64,000 bases of DNA, taken from the NCBI GenBank assembly GCA_036676475.1, contig JAKFCU010000032.1, forward strand, positions 124,001 to 188,000, written 5' to 3'. Below are positions 1 through 9,164 of the stretch, piece after piece. Within the stretch, counting starts at the first letter, position 1, and every line of letters starts with the position of its first letter. Source of the DNA: LC029 sp036676475. GTDB lineage: Bacteria > Bacillota > Bacilli > Aneurinibacillales > RAOX-1. The notes below the pieces were generated by a model. It was not told the DNA's origin and did not search any database. It saw only the letters and a list, made by a program, of their open reading frames with translations. The position numbers and the translations under genes were made by a program.

Positions 1-1286
1 AGGTCGGTTCCTAAAAGTCCGTTTACGCGCTCTAAACGAAGCGATACAACAGGTCTTTCCTGATCTTTCTTTTTTTCTTGCACAATCCCCTTGTAGACAG
101 TCCCTCCAGCTAATTCTTCCATCAACTGAGCAGCACGGTTCAGTGCTTTGACTACTGCTTCAGGATCCACCTCTTTTTCGAAACGAAGGCTTGCTTCTGA
201 ACGAAGCCCTAACTTTTTCGCTGTTTTACGGATGGATGTTCCTGTGAAATGAGCTGATTCCAGTAAAATCGTGGTTGTTTGTTCACTAACCTCTGAATTG
301 GCACCTCCCATGACCCCAGCGATGCCAATTGGTTTTACACCGTCTGTAATCAGCAGCATCTCAGCATCAAGGGTTCGCTCCACTTCATCCAATGTCGTTA
401 ATTTTTCCTCTTCTTCTGCTAGACGAACGACAATATTTCCCTCATTGACTTGGGAATAATCAAAAGCATGGAGCGGCTGCCCCAGCTCTATCATCACATA
501 ATTGGTAATATCCACAATATTGTTGATAGGACGAATCCCTGCAGCCATTAACCGGCTCTGCAGCCATACTGGTGAAGTTCCAAGCTTAACATTGGAAATC
601 AAGCGGGCGGTATATAGCGAACAATGCTCAGGTGCGTCAATGGCTACTTGGACATGGCCTGGAATGCTTTCCCCCTCTTCCTTCACGGTTAAATCCGGAA
701 GCTCTACCTGACGATCTAAGATCGCTGCCACTTCATACGCTACTCCTAGCATGCTTAAACAGTCGGAACGATTAGGAGTGAGTCCCAATTCCAGAACCAC
801 ATCATCCAGACCAAGATAAGCAATCGCATCCATCCCCGCATCGGAGTCTTCAGGAAGAACCATGATCCCCTCTTGCTGACTTTTCGGAAGCAGTTTGTCA
901 TTCATTCCCAACTCTTTCGCAGAGCAAATCATTCCTTGTGATTCTACACCTCTCAGTTTGGCTTTCTTGATTTTCAGCCCCCCGGGAAGCACAGCTCCAA
1001 TCTTGGAAACAACGACTTTTTGCCCAGCATCCACATTCGCTGCTCCACAAACGATTTGCAATCTTTCTGATTCGCCTACATCAACCTGACAAACATTCAA
1101 TTTATCCGCATCCGGATGCTTACTCTTTTCTACTACATGACCGATAACTGTATTTGTGACTCCCTTATTTCTATACTCAACGCTTTCCACCTCAACTCCG
1201 CTGCGCGTTAGCTTTTCGGCTAATTCTTCCGGAGTCACTCCATCTAAGTTCACATACTGCTTTAACCAGTTATAGGATACCTTCAT
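1..1286 (-). CDS. pheT: Phenylalanyl-tRNA synthetase beta subunit (N-terminal part, cut by window edge)
   Basis: Beta chain of the alpha2-beta2 enzyme that charges tRNA-Phe in the cytoplasm. About 428 N-terminal residues are visible (start MKVSYNWLKQYVNLDGVTPE); the gene runs off the left edge and the family is usually about 800 residues. An EMAP-like tRNA-binding domain lies at about residues 40-150 (NTVIGHVVEKSKHPDADKL), followed by the B3/B4 editing region. The start is ATG at 1284-1286, preceded by AAGGTGA. It lies 16 bases after the pheS stop, so the two are surely co-transcribed from the T-box promoter upstream of pheS. Confidence 0.95.
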   Translation of the reverse strand, partial: MKVSYNWLKQYVNLDGVTPEELAEKLTRSGVEVESVEYRNKGVTNTVIGHVVEKSKHPDADKLNVCQVDVGESERLQIVCGAANVDAGQKVVVSKIGAVLPGGLKIKKAKLRGVESQGMICSAKELGMNDKLLPKSQQEGIMVLPEDSDAGMDAIAYLGLDDVVLELGLTPNRSDCLSMLGVAYEVAAILDRQVELPDLTVKEEGESIPGHVQVAIDAPEHCSLYTARLISNVKLGTSPVWLQSRLMAAGIRPINNIVDITNYVMIELGQPLHAFDYSQVNEGNIVVRLAEEEEKLTTLDEVERTLDAEMLLITDGVKPIGIAGVMGGANSEVSEQTTTILLESAHFTGTSIRKTAKKLGLRSEASLRFEKEVDPEAVVKALNRAAQLMEELAGGTVYKGIVQEKKKDQERPVVSLRLERVNGLLGTD

Positions 1287-1302
1287 CGTAATCTCACCTT
1301 CC

Positions 1303-2337
1303 TTACCTGCGATTAAACTGCTTTAGAAATCTGATATCATTGTTATAGAAGTGTCGAATATCTTCAATTCCATATTTCAACATGGCAATCCGCTCAACAC
1401 CCATCCCAAAGGCAAAGCCGGTATACTTTTCAGAATCATAGCCCGACATTTCCAATACCTTCGGGTGAACCATCCCAGATCCCAGGATCTCAAGCCAACC
1501 CGTTTCTTTACAAACTCTGCAACCCTTACCTTTACAAACTGCACAGGTGACATCCACCTCTGCACTTGGCTCAGTGAAAGGGAAAAAGCTTGGACGTAGA
1601 CGGATTTGAACTTCCTCCCCAAACATCTCCTTGGCAAAAGCAAGAAGAATTCCTTTTAAATCACTCATGCGAATATTTTTATCAATGATTAAGCCCTCAA
1701 TTTGGGTAAACACATGAGAGTGAGTAGCATCATCGTCATCCCGTCGATACACGCGACCTGGACAGAGAATCTTAACTGGAACCTCTCCTTGTTTCGCTTC
1801 CATTACACGGGCCTGGTTAGGAGAAGTATGGGTTCTCATCAAGATATCATCGGTAATATAAAACGTATCCTGCATATCTCTTGCCGGGTGATCCTTCGGC
1901 AAATTTAAGGCTTCAAAATTATAATAATCGGTTTCCATCTCAGGTCCTTCGGCAATTTCGAAACCTAATCCGACGAAGATATCTTCGATCTCTTCAATAA
2001 TTTGAGTTAATGGGTGGGTGTTCCCTTTCAACATTTTCTTCCCTGGCAAAGTGACATCCACCCGTTCACTCCGAAGCCGTTCTTGAATCTCTGCACTTTC
2101 TAACGCTTCACGTTTTTCCGCTAAGACATTTTCTAATGCATCACGAACTTCATTCGCTAACTGACCAAGGAGAGGCCGTTCCTCCGCCGTTAACTTCCCC
2201 ATTCCCTTCATGATGTCCGTTAGCTCGCCCTTCTTTCCTAAATATTTCACCCTCAAATCATTCAGCTCCGACAGACCATGGGCTTGTTCCAACTGTCCGA
2301 GAGCTCTTTCTTTCAGCTCAAGTAAATTCTCACGCAC
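1303..2337 (-). CDS. pheS: Phenylalanyl-tRNA synthetase alpha subunit
   Basis: Catalytic subunit of phenylalanyl-tRNA synthetase, 344 residues, full length. It has an N-terminal coiled-coil tRNA-binding region (about 1-85) and a class II aminoacyl-tRNA synthetase core with motif 2 near RVYRRDDDDATHSHVFTQIE and motif 3 near GFAFGMGVERIAMLKYGI. The start is GTG at 2335-2337, chosen because AAGGAGG lies 7 bases upstream. A T-box leader precedes it and pheT follows. In Bacillus PheST heterodimers pair to form the active tetramer. Confidence 0.97.
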   Translation of the reverse strand: MRENLLELKERALGQLEQAHGLSELNDLRVKYLGKKGELTDIMKGMGKLTAEERPLLGQLANEVRDALENVLAEKREALESAEIQERLRSERVDVTLPGKKMLKGNTHPLTQIIEEIEDIFVGLGFEIAEGPEMETDYYNFEALNLPKDHPARDMQDTFYITDDILMRTHTSPNQARVMEAKQGEVPVKILCPGRVYRRDDDDATHSHVFTQIEGLIIDKNIRMSDLKGILLAFAKEMFGEEVQIRLRPSFFPFTEPSAEVDVTCAVCKGKGCRVCKETGWLEILGSGMVHPKVLEMSGYDSEKYTGFAFGMGVERIAMLKYGIEDIRHFYNNDIRFLKQFNRR

Positions 2338-2344
2338 GTGGGTT

Positions 2345-2700
2345 CCTCCTTAAAAATATAAAATAAAAAAACCTCTCGTCATTTAAGGGACGAGAGGTCG
2401 CGGTACCACCCTTATTAGAACTAATGGCATGAAGTACCCCTAGTTCTCACTTATCTTGAATAACGGCTCATCACCGGTACCCCCTACTAAAAATACATTC
2501 AGGGGACAGCTCCGGAGGGAATTCAATAGTATCTTCTATAAGAGAACTTCCAGTCATGGCTCTCTCTCCCTGGTCGATTTGACACTCAAATCTTTTATAG
2601 AATACTCTATATACTATTCTCCATCATCACATGATATTTGTATAAAGCGAAGAAGACCCCAAGCCTATATAAGGTGGGGGAAAGATGTCAAGATTTATTA
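2345..2700 (-). promoter_or_regulatory. T-box leader of pheST, phenylalanine specifier, with promoter
   Basis: This untranslated leader reads uncharged tRNA-Phe and controls termination before pheS. Seen in minus sense: a T-box core GGGTGGTACCGCG (2399-2411) followed by a terminator hairpin (2371-2398) and a U-rich tract (2361-2370). The stem I 3' side carries GAATTC then CCTCCGGAGC; by the spacing to GGAGC the specifier codon is UUC (2519-2521). A TTGACA -35 is at 2685-2690 with an AT-rich -10 (TATAGG) 16 bases further. The leader accounts for the whole gap between the 23S rRNA methyltransferase gene and pheS. Confidence 0.9.
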
Positions 2701-2726
2701 TAATCAATTCCACTTGCCCATGCAAC

Positions 2727-3509
2727 TTACTTTCTCTGTCTGATTGCTTCATACATCATGATGGCTGCAGCAATAGCTGCATTAAGGGACTCGGCTTGTC
2801 CATAAATGGGGATTTTCACCTTGATGTGGCATCTTGACAAGACTTCCCTGGAAACGCCGTTTGCTTCATTCCCAATCACAATGGCAGTAGAACCTGTGTA
2901 GGATGCTTCGTCATAAGGAATGGCCCCCTCCAGGCTCGTTGCTGCAATCTTAAATTGATGTTCAGTTAAGGTATCACAAACCAGAAGCAGGTCATCCTGC
3001 ACAATAGGAAGATGGAAAATTGAGCCCATGGTGGATCTCACAACCTTGGAATTATAAAGATCGACCGTTCCCTTTCCTAAGATGATCCCATCGATGCCAG
3101 CGGCATCGGCCGTTCGAATCATCGTTCCTAAGTTCCCAGGATCTTGGAGCGCATCTAGAAGAAGTAACAATCGAGATCCTTCTAACAAAGGAGCTAATGA
3201 CCACTTTTTCATTCGAACAACAGCCAGTATGCCTTGGGGTGTTTCGGTGTCCGAAAGTTTATGAATCACTTGCCCAGATACTTGAAAACAACGGGAGGGA
3301 TTTTTTTGGAAAAATGAATCTATCCGATCATCTTGTTGATAATCCTCTGCCACTAACAAAGCTTGAATATCAGCCTCCTGCTTAATCGCTTCTTCAACAA
3401 GATGAAGGCCTTCAACTAGGTAGGCCTCCTCTTTTTCTCGACCTTTTTTAGTTAGCAGCTTTGCCCAATCCTTAACCTTCGCGTTATGTATAGATTGAAT
3501 AAATTCCAT
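2727..3509 (-). CDS. SpoU/TrmH-family 23S rRNA methyltransferase (YsgA-like)
   Basis: SAM-dependent 2'-O-ribose RNA methyltransferase of the SPOUT class, 260 residues. An N-terminal substrate-binding domain is followed by the knotted domain with family motifs LLLLDALQDPGNLGTMIRTA (motif 1), IVIGNEANGVS (motif 2) and IPIYGQAESLNAAIAAAI (motif 3). A GTG at 3518 is also open, but ATG at 3507-3509 has AGAGGT at the right distance and was preferred. It follows the potassium gene by 11 bases. The exact rRNA position modified cannot be read from sequence. Confidence 0.88.
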   Translation of the reverse strand: MEFIQSIHNAKVKDWAKLLTKKGREKEEAYLVEGLHLVEEAIKQEADIQALLVAEDYQQDDRIDSFFQKNPSRCFQVSGQVIHKLSDTETPQGILAVVRMKKWSLAPLLEGSRLLLLLDALQDPGNLGTMIRTADAAGIDGIILGKGTVDLYNSKVVRSTMGSIFHLPIVQDDLLLVCDTLTEHQFKIAATSLEGAIPYDEASYTGSTAIVIGNEANGVSREVLSRCHIKVKIPIYGQAESLNAAIAAAIMMYEAIRQRK

Positions 3510-3520
3510 TGGAAGCACCT

Positions 3521-4180
3521 CTATTTAGTCTTCTCCTCAAGCCGTTCCAAATCTGTATTATGACCAATCACAACCAAGATATCGCCCTCAGCAATCGTAT
3601 CCTCCGCTTTGGGGGCAATGTTGATATAAGGACCACTCTTGATGGCCATGACGTTAACCCCAAATTTTGCACGGATATTCAACTCAATGAGGTTCTTTCC
3701 AACCATTCCGTTTGTAGCCACAATTTCGGCCACACTGTAATCCTCTGCCAACTCAATAAAATCCAGAATTCCAGGAGAAACTAGGTTTTTAGCTACGCGA
3801 CTCCCCATATCTCTCTCTGGAAATACGACCCTGTCCGCACCAATTTTGTAAAGTACCTTTCCATGCCGTTCATTCTGTGCCTTGACTACAATATACTTAA
3901 CTCCAAGTTCTTTTATCACAAGGGTGGTCAAAATACTTGCTTGAATGTCCTCCCCAATAGCCACAACAACGACATCAAAGTTGCGGATTCCAAGTTCTTT
4001 TAGTGCTTGTTCATCCGTCGTATCGGCTTGAACCGCATAGGTGACATGTTGAATATGTTCTTGAATTCTTTCTTCATTGGCATCGATCGCCATGACGTCA
4101 TAGCCCATCTCATATAACGTTTTGGCTACACTGGAACCAAAGCGTCCCATACCAATGATTGCAAATGTTTTCCCTGCCAT
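3521..4180 (-). CDS. Ktr/Trk potassium uptake regulatory subunit (RCK protein)
   Basis: Cytosolic nucleotide-binding RCK protein that gates a KtrB/KtrD-type potassium channel; 219 residues. The N-terminal Rossmann fold shows the glycine loop IIGMGRFGSSVAKTL and the acidic residue of MAIDANEE; the C-terminal RCK-C domain is at about 135-219. It resembles B. subtilis KtrC/KtrA. The ATG at 4178-4180 is preceded by GGAGG at 8 bases; the 25 residues open upstream look non-coding. No membrane partner is in the window. It runs divergently from sspI. Confidence 0.88.
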   Translation of the reverse strand: MAGKTFAIIGMGRFGSSVAKTLYEMGYDVMAIDANEERIQEHIQHVTYAVQADTTDEQALKELGIRNFDVVVVAIGEDIQASILTTLVIKELGVKYIVVKAQNERHGKVLYKIGADRVVFPERDMGSRVAKNLVSPGILDFIELAEDYSVAEIVATNGMVGKNLIELNIRAKFGVNVMAIKSGPYINIAPKAEDTIAEGDILVVIGHNTDLERLEEKTK

Positions 4181-4321
4181 CAGGCTTTCCTCCCTATTAA
4201 TGTTTAAAACATTATAGCATAGCCAATAGAAGGAATAAAATTGGGATGAAACCAAGTCAGAAAGTAAAAAATAGTAACATCAACAGTCTGTCATAAGTCA
4301 TTATCCAGGAGGTTAGTCCAC

Positions 4322-4540
4322 ATGAATATCTCCCAAGTCAATCTGCGGCAAGCTGTTATCGATAACGTATCTGATTCCTCTGTAAGTGATTTGCGTGATA
4401 CAATTCTTGATGCCATTCAAAGCGGGGAAGACAAGACTTTGCCAGGGCTAGGGGTATTGTTCGAAATTTTATGGAAACAATCCGACCTAGCTAAGCAAAG
4501 CGAAATGCTGCAAACCCTCCATCAGGGTATCATGAAATGA
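4322..4540 (+). CDS. sspI: Small acid-soluble spore protein SspI
   Basis: Minor spore-core protein of 72 residues, matching the SspI family in length and sequence (MNISQVNLRQAVIDNV ... LPGLGVLFEILWKQS). It is made in the forespore and degraded at germination. AGGAGG lies 9 bases before the ATG. A single-gene unit ending in a strong bidirectional terminator shared with the M42 peptidase. A sigma-G promoter is expected but was not convincingly seen. Confidence 0.95.
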   Translation: MNISQVNLRQAVIDNVSDSSVSDLRDTILDAIQSGEDKTLPGLGVLFEILWKQSDLAKQSEMLQTLHQGIMK

Positions 4541-4550
4541 TATCGAACAA

Positions 4551-4587
4551 GAAAAAAGAGTTCACATTCAATGTGAACTCTTTTTTC
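4551..4587. terminator. Bidirectional terminator between sspI and the M42 peptidase gene
   Basis: A nearly perfect palindrome, AAAAAAGAGTTCACATT paired with its complement, with T runs on both strands. It lies between two convergent genes and serves both. Confidence 0.93.
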
Positions 4588-4592
4588 TTTCA

Positions 4593-5672
4593 TTACACTA
4601 ATTTAATTTGCTCTACTTTACTTCGGTCCAAACGCTTGATCACTTCTACAAGAAGCTTAACGGCATTCTCAAAGTCATCCTGATGAAGAATCGCAGCATG
4701 GCTGTGAATATAGCGTGTAGCAATACTCACGACCATAGACGGAACTCCCTTATTATGAAGATGAAGGCGTCCCGCATCGGTCCCTCCTCCTGCCACCGTG
4801 TCAAATTGGTACGGAATTCCACATTCATCCGCAATCTCAATCACAAAGTCACGCAAACCACGGTGAGGAATCATGGAGGCATCATACAATAATAACTGAG
4901 GTCCACCGCCAAGCTTGGATTGAGCATCTTCCTTTTTGATGCCTGGTGTATCTCCAGCAATACCGACATCTACGGCAAAGGAGATATCTGGTCCCACAGC
5001 ATTCACCGAGGTTTGAGCTCCGCGAAGACCGACCTCTTCCTGGACCGTTCCGACACCATAGACGATGTTAGGATGGTTTTCTTCCTTTAAACGTCTCAGT
5101 ACTTCAATCGCAATCGCACAGCCAATTCGGTTATCCCAAGCCTTGGCCATCAAGAGCTTGGGATTTTTCATTACACTAAATGGACAGATGGGTACAACCG
5201 TATCCCCTGGTCTCACTCCAAAAACTTCTGCTTCTTCTCTCGAAGATGCACCAATATCAATAAACATATTCTTCTTGTCTACAGGCCTTTTCCGTGCTTC
5301 TGGAGATAAAATATGAGGTGGTGTTGAACCGATCACACCCTCAATCGGCCCTTTTCTTGTCAGTACCGTTACACGTTGGGCAAGCATAACCTGCTCCCAC
5401 CAGCCCCCTAATGGTTGAAAGCGAAGAAATCCTTTATCCGTAATCATCGTGACCATAAAGGCTACTTCATCCAAGTGGCCCGCTACCATGATTTTCGGTC
5501 CCTCTTCTGCCCCCCCTTGCTTCGCTATTATACTGCCTAAATTGTCGGTATAAACCTCATCTGCATAGGGAGATATGTATTTTTTCATAACTTCCCGAAC
5601 GGGTCCCTCATGCCCAGGAGCTCCAGGTGTTTCCGTTAGTTCTTTAAACATTTCGTGTAACTTATCCTGCAC
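4593..5672 (-). CDS. M42 family aminopeptidase (YsdC-like)
   Basis: Cytoplasmic metallo-aminopeptidase of the M42 (glutamyl aminopeptidase/TET) family, 359 residues. Metal ligands are visible in AGHLDEVAFMV (H66, D68), AWDNRIGCAIA (Asp), VQEEVGLRGA (catalytic and ligand Glu pair), FAVDVGIAGD (Asp) and the C-terminal HSHAA. The start is GTG at 5670-5672 with GGAGGG six bases upstream. It lies 58 bases downstream of the radical SAM gene and near ysdB, as ysdC does in Bacillus. Natural substrate unknown. Confidence 0.9.
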   Translation of the reverse strand: MQDKLHEMFKELTETPGAPGHEGPVREVMKKYISPYADEVYTDNLGSIIAKQGGAEEGPKIMVAGHLDEVAFMVTMITDKGFLRFQPLGGWWEQVMLAQRVTVLTRKGPIEGVIGSTPPHILSPEARKRPVDKKNMFIDIGASSREEAEVFGVRPGDTVVPICPFSVMKNPKLLMAKAWDNRIGCAIAIEVLRRLKEENHPNIVYGVGTVQEEVGLRGAQTSVNAVGPDISFAVDVGIAGDTPGIKKEDAQSKLGGGPQLLLYDASMIPHRGLRDFVIEIADECGIPYQFDTVAGGGTDAGRLHLHNKGVPSMVVSIATRYIHSHAAILHQDDFENAVKLLVEVIKRLDRSKVEQIKLV

Positions 5673-5730
5673 TTGAATCCCTCCTTCTCTTGTATGACAA
5701 AGGGGTCTTCCCTTATCACAACATTATAGC

Positions 5731-7491
5731 CTATTCTTCCAAAAATTGCACATTGGCTAGCCTCGCTGAAACAAACCTAGGCCCTTTACCTATCTCATAA
5801 TAGACGACAAGCAATGACTCCTCCTCTAAAACTTCCCCACTGATTAAATATTGTTTTAAGTCAAAAGGAATCCTTTCTACAACGGCATGTTTGTGTAGTT
5901 CCTTTTCATCTAAGCTTAACCTAGCAAATTCCTCTCCAAAAAGTTCTGGGTGCTCCGCTATAAGCCTTATCAGACGTTGCTGTTCGCTTTTTTCCATCTC
6001 AAAAGACCACCAAGTTTTCCGTGGCTTATTTTTCTGGGTCATAAAAAAATCCAGCTGCATGAGCCCTTTAATGACTGAAAGATGTTTGACCTGAGATTGC
6101 TGTAAAAATCCAAATAACCTAAAAAAAAGATCCTCTAGCTGATGACCAATCCGTTGCCAGCCGTTCGCTTCCCAATAATCCCCAAACTTCTGGAAGAAAT
6201 CGAACGGGGTTTCATACTGATTGGTAATTAAATATTCAATTGTATAATCCATCCGATGAGCATTCCAATACTTTTCTAGGACATCTTCCACCCGTTTGAT
6301 TTTGATAATATCACTAAAGGGAAGGATATCATTGCCCAGAATCTCATAAGGTGAATGTTCCATCCACTTGTACCCATATTTTGCTGCGTTCTGGCGAATC
6401 CCTGTCCCTCTTAGCATTTTCAAGAAACCAAGCTGAAGTTCTTCAGGCCGAAGGGCGAACACATCATTAAAGGTATTGCGGAAAGAGTGATAGTCCTCTT
6501 CTGGTAACCCGGCAATCAGATCTAGATGCTGATCAATATTTTCCGCTGCTTTGATTGTATTAACGGTATTCTTAAGCTTCTGGAAGTTTTGTTTTCGATT
6601 AACCAGTAGGTTGGTTTCATCGTTGGTTGACTGTACGCCAATCTCGAAACGAAAAACACCAGGTGGTGCATGTTCAGCCAGAAATGCGAGTACCTCCGGA
6701 CGCATAATGTCTGCGGTAATTTCAAACTGAAAAACGGTTCCGCTATGATTTTTAATGAGAAAGTCAAAAATCTCCATCGCGTAGTCCCGTTTAATATTAA
6801 AGGTCCGATCCACAAACTTGATCAGCTTGACCCCTTGATCAATCAAGAACTTTAATTCTTTTTTTGTACGCTCGATATCAAAATATCGTACCCCAACCTC
6901 AATGGAAGAAAGGCAAAAACTACAGGAAAAGGGACAACCGCGTGAAGTTTCGAAGTACACAACACGATTGTGCAATTCCTCTAAATCTGGAAAGCCTTGA
7001 TAGGGTGATGGGATCGAATTGAGATCGAACTTCGGACGAGGAGGATTAATGACTGCCTTCCCCTCTTTACGATAGGCTAGTCCAAATACAAGGTGGTATT
7101 TTTGTTCCCCTGCACATTCCTGCAGTAAATGGTGAAAGGTATCCTCACCTTCTCCCACCACAATGAAATCAACTTGGGTTAACCGATTCATCCAATACTC
7201 CACATCATAGGAAACTTCTGGCCCACCAAGCACAATCTTTAAACTAGGTTTTATTTTTTTGAGCATATCAATCAGAATAATCGTCTCTTCGATATTCCAT
7301 ATATAGCACGAGAAGCCAACCACATCGGGATTTTCCTGCACGATATCAGTCACGATATTCATTGGAGTGTCCTTAATCGTGAATTCCTTCATTTCTATTG
7401 GAAAATCCTTCTGACAATAAGCCTTTAAGTAGCGTAGCGCTAAAGAAACATGTATATATTTCGCATTTAATGTAGTAATGACCGTCTTCAT
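5731..7491 (-). CDS. B12-binding radical SAM protein with DUF4080 C-terminal domain
   Basis: Predicted cobalamin-dependent radical SAM enzyme of 586 residues. An N-terminal B12-binding-like Rossmann domain (about 1-140; VVGFSCYIWNIEETI, IVLGGPEVSYD) is followed by a radical SAM core with the cluster motif CPFSCSFC near residue 186 and then a DUF4080-type C-terminal region (about 370-580). The family has no firmly assigned reaction. The B12 domain lacks an obvious DxHxxG, so cobalamin may bind base-off without His or not at all. ATG 7489-7491 follows AAAGGGA. Confidence 0.85.
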   Translation of the reverse strand: MKTVITTLNAKYIHVSLALRYLKAYCQKDFPIEMKEFTIKDTPMNIVTDIVQENPDVVGFSCYIWNIEETIILIDMLKKIKPSLKIVLGGPEVSYDVEYWMNRLTQVDFIVVGEGEDTFHHLLQECAGEQKYHLVFGLAYRKEGKAVINPPRPKFDLNSIPSPYQGFPDLEELHNRVVYFETSRGCPFSCSFCLSSIEVGVRYFDIERTKKELKFLIDQGVKLIKFVDRTFNIKRDYAMEIFDFLIKNHSGTVFQFEITADIMRPEVLAFLAEHAPPGVFRFEIGVQSTNDETNLLVNRKQNFQKLKNTVNTIKAAENIDQHLDLIAGLPEEDYHSFRNTFNDVFALRPEELQLGFLKMLRGTGIRQNAAKYGYKWMEHSPYEILGNDILPFSDIIKIKRVEDVLEKYWNAHRMDYTIEYLITNQYETPFDFFQKFGDYWEANGWQRIGHQLEDLFFRLFGFLQQSQVKHLSVIKGLMQLDFFMTQKNKPRKTWWSFEMEKSEQQRLIRLIAEHPELFGEEFARLSLDEKELHKHAVVERIPFDLKQYLISGEVLEEESLLVVYYEIGKGPRFVSARLANVQFLEE

Positions 7492-7620
7492 TTATTAATC
7501 CCTTTCTTTCTCACGCCAACTGTTCATTTCAGCTTATTTTCTTATCTCATTTCAATGAATCCTTTTTTATATTTTAAACGTATAGAGGATAGTACAAACC
7601 TAGTGGTAGGGGGGCAGTTT

Positions 7621-7998
7621 ATGATCCTTATGATTCGCTTTCTCTTATTCATTTTATTAATAATCGTCATCTATTGGTGTTTTAAGTATTTTCTGCATCC
7701 CCAAAGAAAATTAACCCAAGCGATCGAGCAAAAGCGCACTCTTATGATGGATGACCAAGGAAGCGTTCATCGAAATCTACTTTTGGCTTATAAAGGAGTT
7801 CTTTTCGAAGGGGAAAAATATATGGGTACTGCCGAGGATTCTTTCCAAATTATAAAAATCCATGTTTGGGCTAGAGATCATCAAAAGCTGGTTGGATTGC
7901 AGCGGGAAGATTTTGGGGAGATAGCAAAAATAATCAAATACCAGTATCCATTTACAGAGATTAGTTGGAAAAGTCCGATTAAGGAATTGTTGAGGTAA
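7621..7998 (+). CDS. ysdB: YsdB-like membrane protein (sigma-W pathway)
   Basis: Small membrane-anchored protein of 125 residues with one N-terminal transmembrane helix (about 2-25) and a soluble domain with the family motif NLLLAYKGVLFEGEKYMGT. B. subtilis YsdB belongs to the sigma-W stress response; its biochemical role is unknown. ATG 7621 was chosen over one at 7555 because of GGGGGG 6 bases upstream and because the translated N terminus then matches YsdB. It shares a terminator with leuB. Confidence 0.85.
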   Translation: MILMIRFLLFILLIIVIYWCFKYFLHPQRKLTQAIEQKRTLMMDDQGSVHRNLLLAYKGVLFEGEKYMGTAEDSFQIIKIHVWARDHQKLVGLQREDFGEIAKIIKYQYPFTEISWKSPIKELLR

Positions 7999-8006
7999 AG
8001 TATAAC

Positions 8007-8044
8007 AAAAAGGCCATCAAAGGAAATCCCTTCAATGGCCTTTC
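8007..8044. terminator. Bidirectional terminator for ysdB and leuB
   Basis: Stem AAAGGCCATcaAAGG paired with CCTTcaATGGCCTTT around a short loop, with T-rich runs on both strands. It closes the ilv-leu operon and ysdB. Confidence 0.9.
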
Positions 8045-8046
8045 TT

Positions 8047-9126
8047 CTACTTTCTCATTTCCGCAATAATCTGTTCCGTCATTTCCTTGGTTCCGACAGC
8101 CTCAGCTTTATTTTCAGCTATATCGCCTGTACGGATTCCTTTATTCAGTACACTTTCAACCGCATCCTCGATTCTCTTAGCGGCTTCATCTAAACCTAAT
8201 GAATAGCGAAGCATAAGAGCTGTCGAAAGAATGGTAGCTACGGGATTGGCAATTCCCTTCCCAGCAATATCCGGTGCAGAACCGTGAACAGGTTCGTAAA
8301 GTCCAAGATGTCCGTCACTTAAGCTTGCAGATGCCAGCATACCAATTGATCCCGTCAACATAGAAGCTTCATCACTTAAGATATCTCCAAACATATTTTC
8401 CGTTACGATCACATCAAACTGCTTAGGTGCCCGTACCAATTGCATGGCGCAAGCATCTACCAGCATATGGCTTAATTCTACATCCGGATAATCCTTGGCT
8501 ACCCGTTCTGCTACACTTCTCCATAGTCTGGAGCTTTCTAAGACATTAGCCTTATCGACAGATACGAGTCTGCGATCCCGCTTTCGAGCGATTTCAAAGG
8601 CTGTTTTTACAATACGTTCTACTTCATCCTCATTATAGATGAGGGTATCAACAGCTACATCTTTTCCATTCTCATCCAGATAGCGTTTCTTTTCTCCGAA
8701 ATAAATCCCGCCGGTCAGCTCACGAACTACCATAAGGTCTACTCCAGCCACTACCTCTTCTTTAAGGGAAGAAACCTTTGCCATGCAATCATACATAGTT
8801 GCAGGACGCAGGTTTGCATACAAGCCCAATGCTTTTCTGATACCTAATAAGCCCGTTTCTGGACGAAGGTGTCCGGGATTGTTATCCCATTTTGGACCAC
8901 CTACTGCGCCTAGCAGCACCGCATCCGCATTCTTTGAAATTTCAATCGTTGCCTCTGGAAGAGGGGTTCCATCTTCATCAATGGCACATCCTCCAAGGCG
9001 ACCATAAGCATAGTTAAACTTAACCTGCTCTTGTTCCTCTACAACAGAAAGCACTTGGATGGCCTGTTCCATCACTTCAGGTCCAATTCCATCTCCTGGT
9101 AACACCGCTATTTTAAATTCTTTCAT
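8047..9126 (-). CDS. leuB: 3-isopropylmalate dehydrogenase
   Basis: Oxidative decarboxylation of 3-isopropylmalate with NAD, third step of leucine synthesis; 359 residues, full length. Motifs: IAVLPGDGIGPEVM at the N terminus, GAVGGPKWD, the substrate-binding LRPETGLLGIRKALGLYANLR region, and the C-terminal NAD site EPVHGSAPDIAGKGIANP. ATG 9124-9126 preferred; GTG one codon earlier is possible. Last gene of the ilv-leu operon, directly before the terminator; leuC and leuD, its usual neighbours, are missing here. Confidence 0.96.
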   Translation of the reverse strand: MKEFKIAVLPGDGIGPEVMEQAIQVLSVVEEQEQVKFNYAYGRLGGCAIDEDGTPLPEATIEISKNADAVLLGAVGGPKWDNNPGHLRPETGLLGIRKALGLYANLRPATMYDCMAKVSSLKEEVVAGVDLMVVRELTGGIYFGEKKRYLDENGKDVAVDTLIYNEDEVERIVKTAFEIARKRDRRLVSVDKANVLESSRLWRSVAERVAKDYPDVELSHMLVDACAMQLVRAPKQFDVIVTENMFGDILSDEASMLTGSIGMLASASLSDGHLGLYEPVHGSAPDIAGKGIANPVATILSTALMLRYSLGLDEAAKRIEDAVESVLNKGIRTGDIAENKAEAVGTKEMTEQIIAEMRK

Positions 9127-9164
9127 CACGATTCCATCCTCTTCTGTTAATCCTAGCTATATCG